This document shows positions 6,180 through 7,890 of a stretch of 7,890 nucleotides of DNA, in pieces (the first letter of the stretch is position 1; each line of letters begins with the position of its first letter). This DNA comes from Desulfuromonas sp. SDB (lineage in GTDB: Bacteria > SDB-A). The position numbers and the translations under genes are program-made. The notes beneath the pieces are model-generated. The model had not been told where the DNA came from, ran no database searches, and was given only the letters and a program-made list of their open reading frames with translations. The stretch lies in the NCBI GenBank assembly GCA_001412365.1, contig LKUE01000320.1:1-7890 (forward strand), given 5' to 3'.

Positions 6180-6208
6180 TATGTATCTCTATATCTCCCT
6201 AATATCAA
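6180..6208 (-). promoter_or_regulatory. Weak candidate promoter for the TPR operon
   Basis: On the minus strand TTGATA (6203-6208) is followed after 17 bases by TACATA (6180-6185). The -35 is good and the -10 poor. It would leave a leader of about 55 bases. Elsewhere in this 209-base divergent spacer (6120-6328), a plus-strand TATAAG at 6295-6300 could serve as the -10 for the gene at 6329, but its -35 is not recognisable. I see no palindromic operator or RNA structure in the spacer. Confidence 0.25.
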
Positions 6209-6328
6209 GTTTTCAGAAGGTTATTAAAAGTTTTCTTAATTTATTTGATTTTTTAAGAATTAATTAAGTTTTCTCTAAGATTTATCACTAATCATATAAG
6301 AAAATAAAAATCTTGCAGAGGAGGGATT

Positions 6329-7890
6329 ATGAAAAGAGCACTATTATTTATCTTTTTAATTTCTGCAGTCGGTTTAAATGCAAACTACAACCACTGGAAC
6401 ATCTCGGGTGAAGTAAGATGTGCGAATGTAGTTTCAGAGGAGATGGAAATTGATTTAATGGCTGATAATGAAGGTATTAGCGGTAATAATTTATCTGAAC
6501 CAGTTAATCATTATTATCCAAATCAGCAAATTAAATCAAACATTGAATGCGGGAATCCACCTTCTCATTATACTCCCTGTTGGGCTGATGATATATTGAT
6601 ATGGGATAATTGGAACTTAGGGAATGCTCCGGTTGCTTTTGATTATGATGAGGATGGTTTTCTTTATATTGCCGCCATAACCAAAACCAGTTGCCAAGAT
6701 GATTCAGTGATATTTTTAAAATCCACGGACAATGGCTATACCTGGAATCAATTTTGGTTTCTTCATTCCTCTCAAAATATTGAAATGTGGGATTTTGACA
6801 TGAGGGTGGGGCATGTGGGTTCAGATCCTCATGTCTATGTAGTTTTGTTTGACTCCAATTATACCGATGGTCAACGGGAGATGTGGTTCTTTGATTACAA
6901 TCAAGCGACTTCAATAACCAGTATGGATTTTTTTGATCCGGACACCCACTCCCAATTTGAGTCACCTTTTCATGTGGCATTGGACATAACCGACGAAGCA
7001 ACTCCGAAGATATGGATTACCTATAATCGGTATTATTCCTCGACTGCTGCTTGGAACAGTGTTTACTCCACTGACGGAGGTTCTACCTGGAATATTATAA
7101 CTCATGCAATGAGTGATGGATGCAGTTATAGTGATATCTGCATGGGTCCGGATGACTGGGTATATATCGTAAATGTTTATACCCAGGATGATTACCGGGT
7201 GAGAATGAACCAGAGGCAGATTGGAGGATCCAATACCTATTACGATGTATCATCAACCGGAATTGGTTACCGAGTTTATCCTTGTGTGGCGTCGGAGAGG
7301 CATACCGCTTACGGCTCTAATGTTGTCCATGTCCTCTATCAGGATGATAACGGACCGGATGGCAGGATTATGAACTCCTATTCTGGCGATGGAGGGACTA
7401 CTTGGACTATTGATCAATATTGGTCACCAGTCGGAGATATTCCCGCCCTAAGTCCTAATGTCCGCTGCGGCTGGAATTGTGATCAATTTGTCGGATCGGC
7501 AGTTGTTCAAAGTGAATCTTTAGCAACTGCATGGTCCAATAATCAATACTGGGGATCGGCAACCTATGTCAGTGATCATTGGGTTGAATATCACATAATA
7601 CCTCAGGGAGTGGTGGGATCATCTACCGGTAGACAAATTGTTTACGCCCAAGATGGGACAGATAATCTGTGGTATGACCGTTATGACATGGCTAATTCAG
7701 TGGAGGAGATCACCCCGGGAATTGGTCAGATCATGAATATCACTAACAACGGTCATCATGTGGATATTTGTTTTTCCCTGGATCATGAGCAACAGGTAAC
7801 CATCAACCTTATTGATGTTTCCGGCAGAAAAGTGAGAAATCTTCTCAATCAGAATTTATCTTCTGGGGATCATAGTCTCAGTTATGATCT
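6329..7890 (+). CDS. Exported Asp-box (BNR-like) protein with truncated T9SS-type sorting domain
   Basis: An open frame of 520 codons starts at ATG 6329-6331 and runs off the right edge without a stop. The start is firm: AGGAGG at 6319-6324, four bases upstream. Residues 1-18 are a signal peptide (MKRALLFIFLISAVGLNA). Three Asp-box motifs are visible at 132-139 (STDNGYTW), 247-254 (STDGGSTW) and 352-359 (SGDGGTTW), suggesting a beta-propeller fold. From about residue 468 the sequence turns into a T9SS-type C-terminal domain (VTINLIDVSGRKVRNLL at 490-506, SSGDHSLSYDL at 511-521). The characteristic G-x-Y-F-x-x-x end lies outside the window, so perhaps 25-30 residues are missing. The protein should be secreted or surface attached. 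It shares architecture, but little obvious sequence, with the minus-strand Asp-box protein. No catalytic residues can be named and the ligand is unknown. It is transcribed divergently from the TPR pair. Confidence 0.85.
   Translation, partial: MKRALLFIFLISAVGLNANYNHWNISGEVRCANVVSEEMEIDLMADNEGISGNNLSEPVNHYYPNQQIKSNIECGNPPSHYTPCWADDILIWDNWNLGNAPVAFDYDEDGFLYIAAITKTSCQDDSVIFLKSTDNGYTWNQFWFLHSSQNIEMWDFDMRVGHVGSDPHVYVVLFDSNYTDGQREMWFFDYNQATSITSMDFFDPDTHSQFESPFHVALDITDEATPKIWITYNRYYSSTAAWNSVYSTDGGSTWNIITHAMSDGCSYSDICMGPDDWVYIVNVYTQDDYRVRMNQRQIGGSNTYYDVSSTGIGYRVYPCVASERHTAYGSNVVHVLYQDDNGPDGRIMNSYSGDGGTTWTIDQYWSPVGDIPALSPNVRCGWNCDQFVGSAVVQSESLATAWSNNQYWGSATYVSDHWVEYHIIPQGVVGSSTGRQIVYAQDGTDNLWYDRYDMANSVEEITPGIGQIMNITNNGHHVDICFSLDHEQQVTINLIDVSGRKVRNLLNQNLSSGDHSLSYD

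Noticed and set aside
6531-7001. Minus-strand open frame of 156 codons within the plus-strand Asp-box gene
   Set aside because: The plus strand here has a signal peptide, Asp boxes and a ribosome-binding site in one continuous frame. The minus-strand translation is low-complexity in character, with no recognisable domain.

Overview
The window looks like part of an AT-rich bacterial chromosome from the FCB/Bacteroidota-like sphere. My best guess is a Cloacimonadota-type candidate phylum, but this is an inference. Two exported proteins end in a type IX secretion (T9SS type A) C-terminal sorting domain, which points to that group. Several genes have strong AGGAGG ribosome-binding sites, which is unusual for Bacteroidota proper. 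I see no tRNA, rRNA, CRISPR array, or intact mobile element.

Layout, left to right. 1-96 (minus): the first 32 codons of an unrecognised gene, with a good Shine-Dalgarno and a candidate promoter backed by 10-bp-phased T/A tracts (153-202). 97-377: non-coding and very AT-rich, apart from a short GC-richer patch at about 262-311. 378-908 (minus): a small membrane protein with a DUF3592-like C-terminal half, interrupted by an in-frame TAG at 678-680; it could be a nonsense pseudogene, a recoded gene or two small genes. 1007-2104 (minus): a secreted choloylglycine hydrolase / penicillin V acylase family (Ntn, C59) enzyme. Its upstream region holds a candidate promoter overlapped by two abutting palindromes. 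2217-2254: a perfect 16-bp hairpin, probably the terminator of the next gene. 2278-3810 (minus): an exported Asp-box (BNR-like) protein with a T9SS sorting domain, best started at a TTG. 3929-4657 and 4650-6119 (both minus, overlapping by 8 bases): two related TPR / coiled-coil proteins ending in the same C4, probably zinc-binding, module. 6120-6328: a divergent intergenic region. 6329-7890 (plus): a second exported Asp-box protein, cut by the window edge inside its sorting domain.

The two cytoplasmic TPR proteins look like a signalling or scaffold pair. They have the TPR plus coiled-coil architecture of TPR sensor proteins, but a small four-cysteine domain replaces an enzymatic output domain. 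They sit between two divergently oriented cell-surface or secreted Asp-box proteins, and a secreted amide hydrolase lies downstream. A functional link between these parts is possible but is inferred from position only. The most unusual items are the TAG-split DUF3592 gene, the overlapping TPR/C4 pair with its exact 40-residue repeats, and the palindromes in the hydrolase promoter region.
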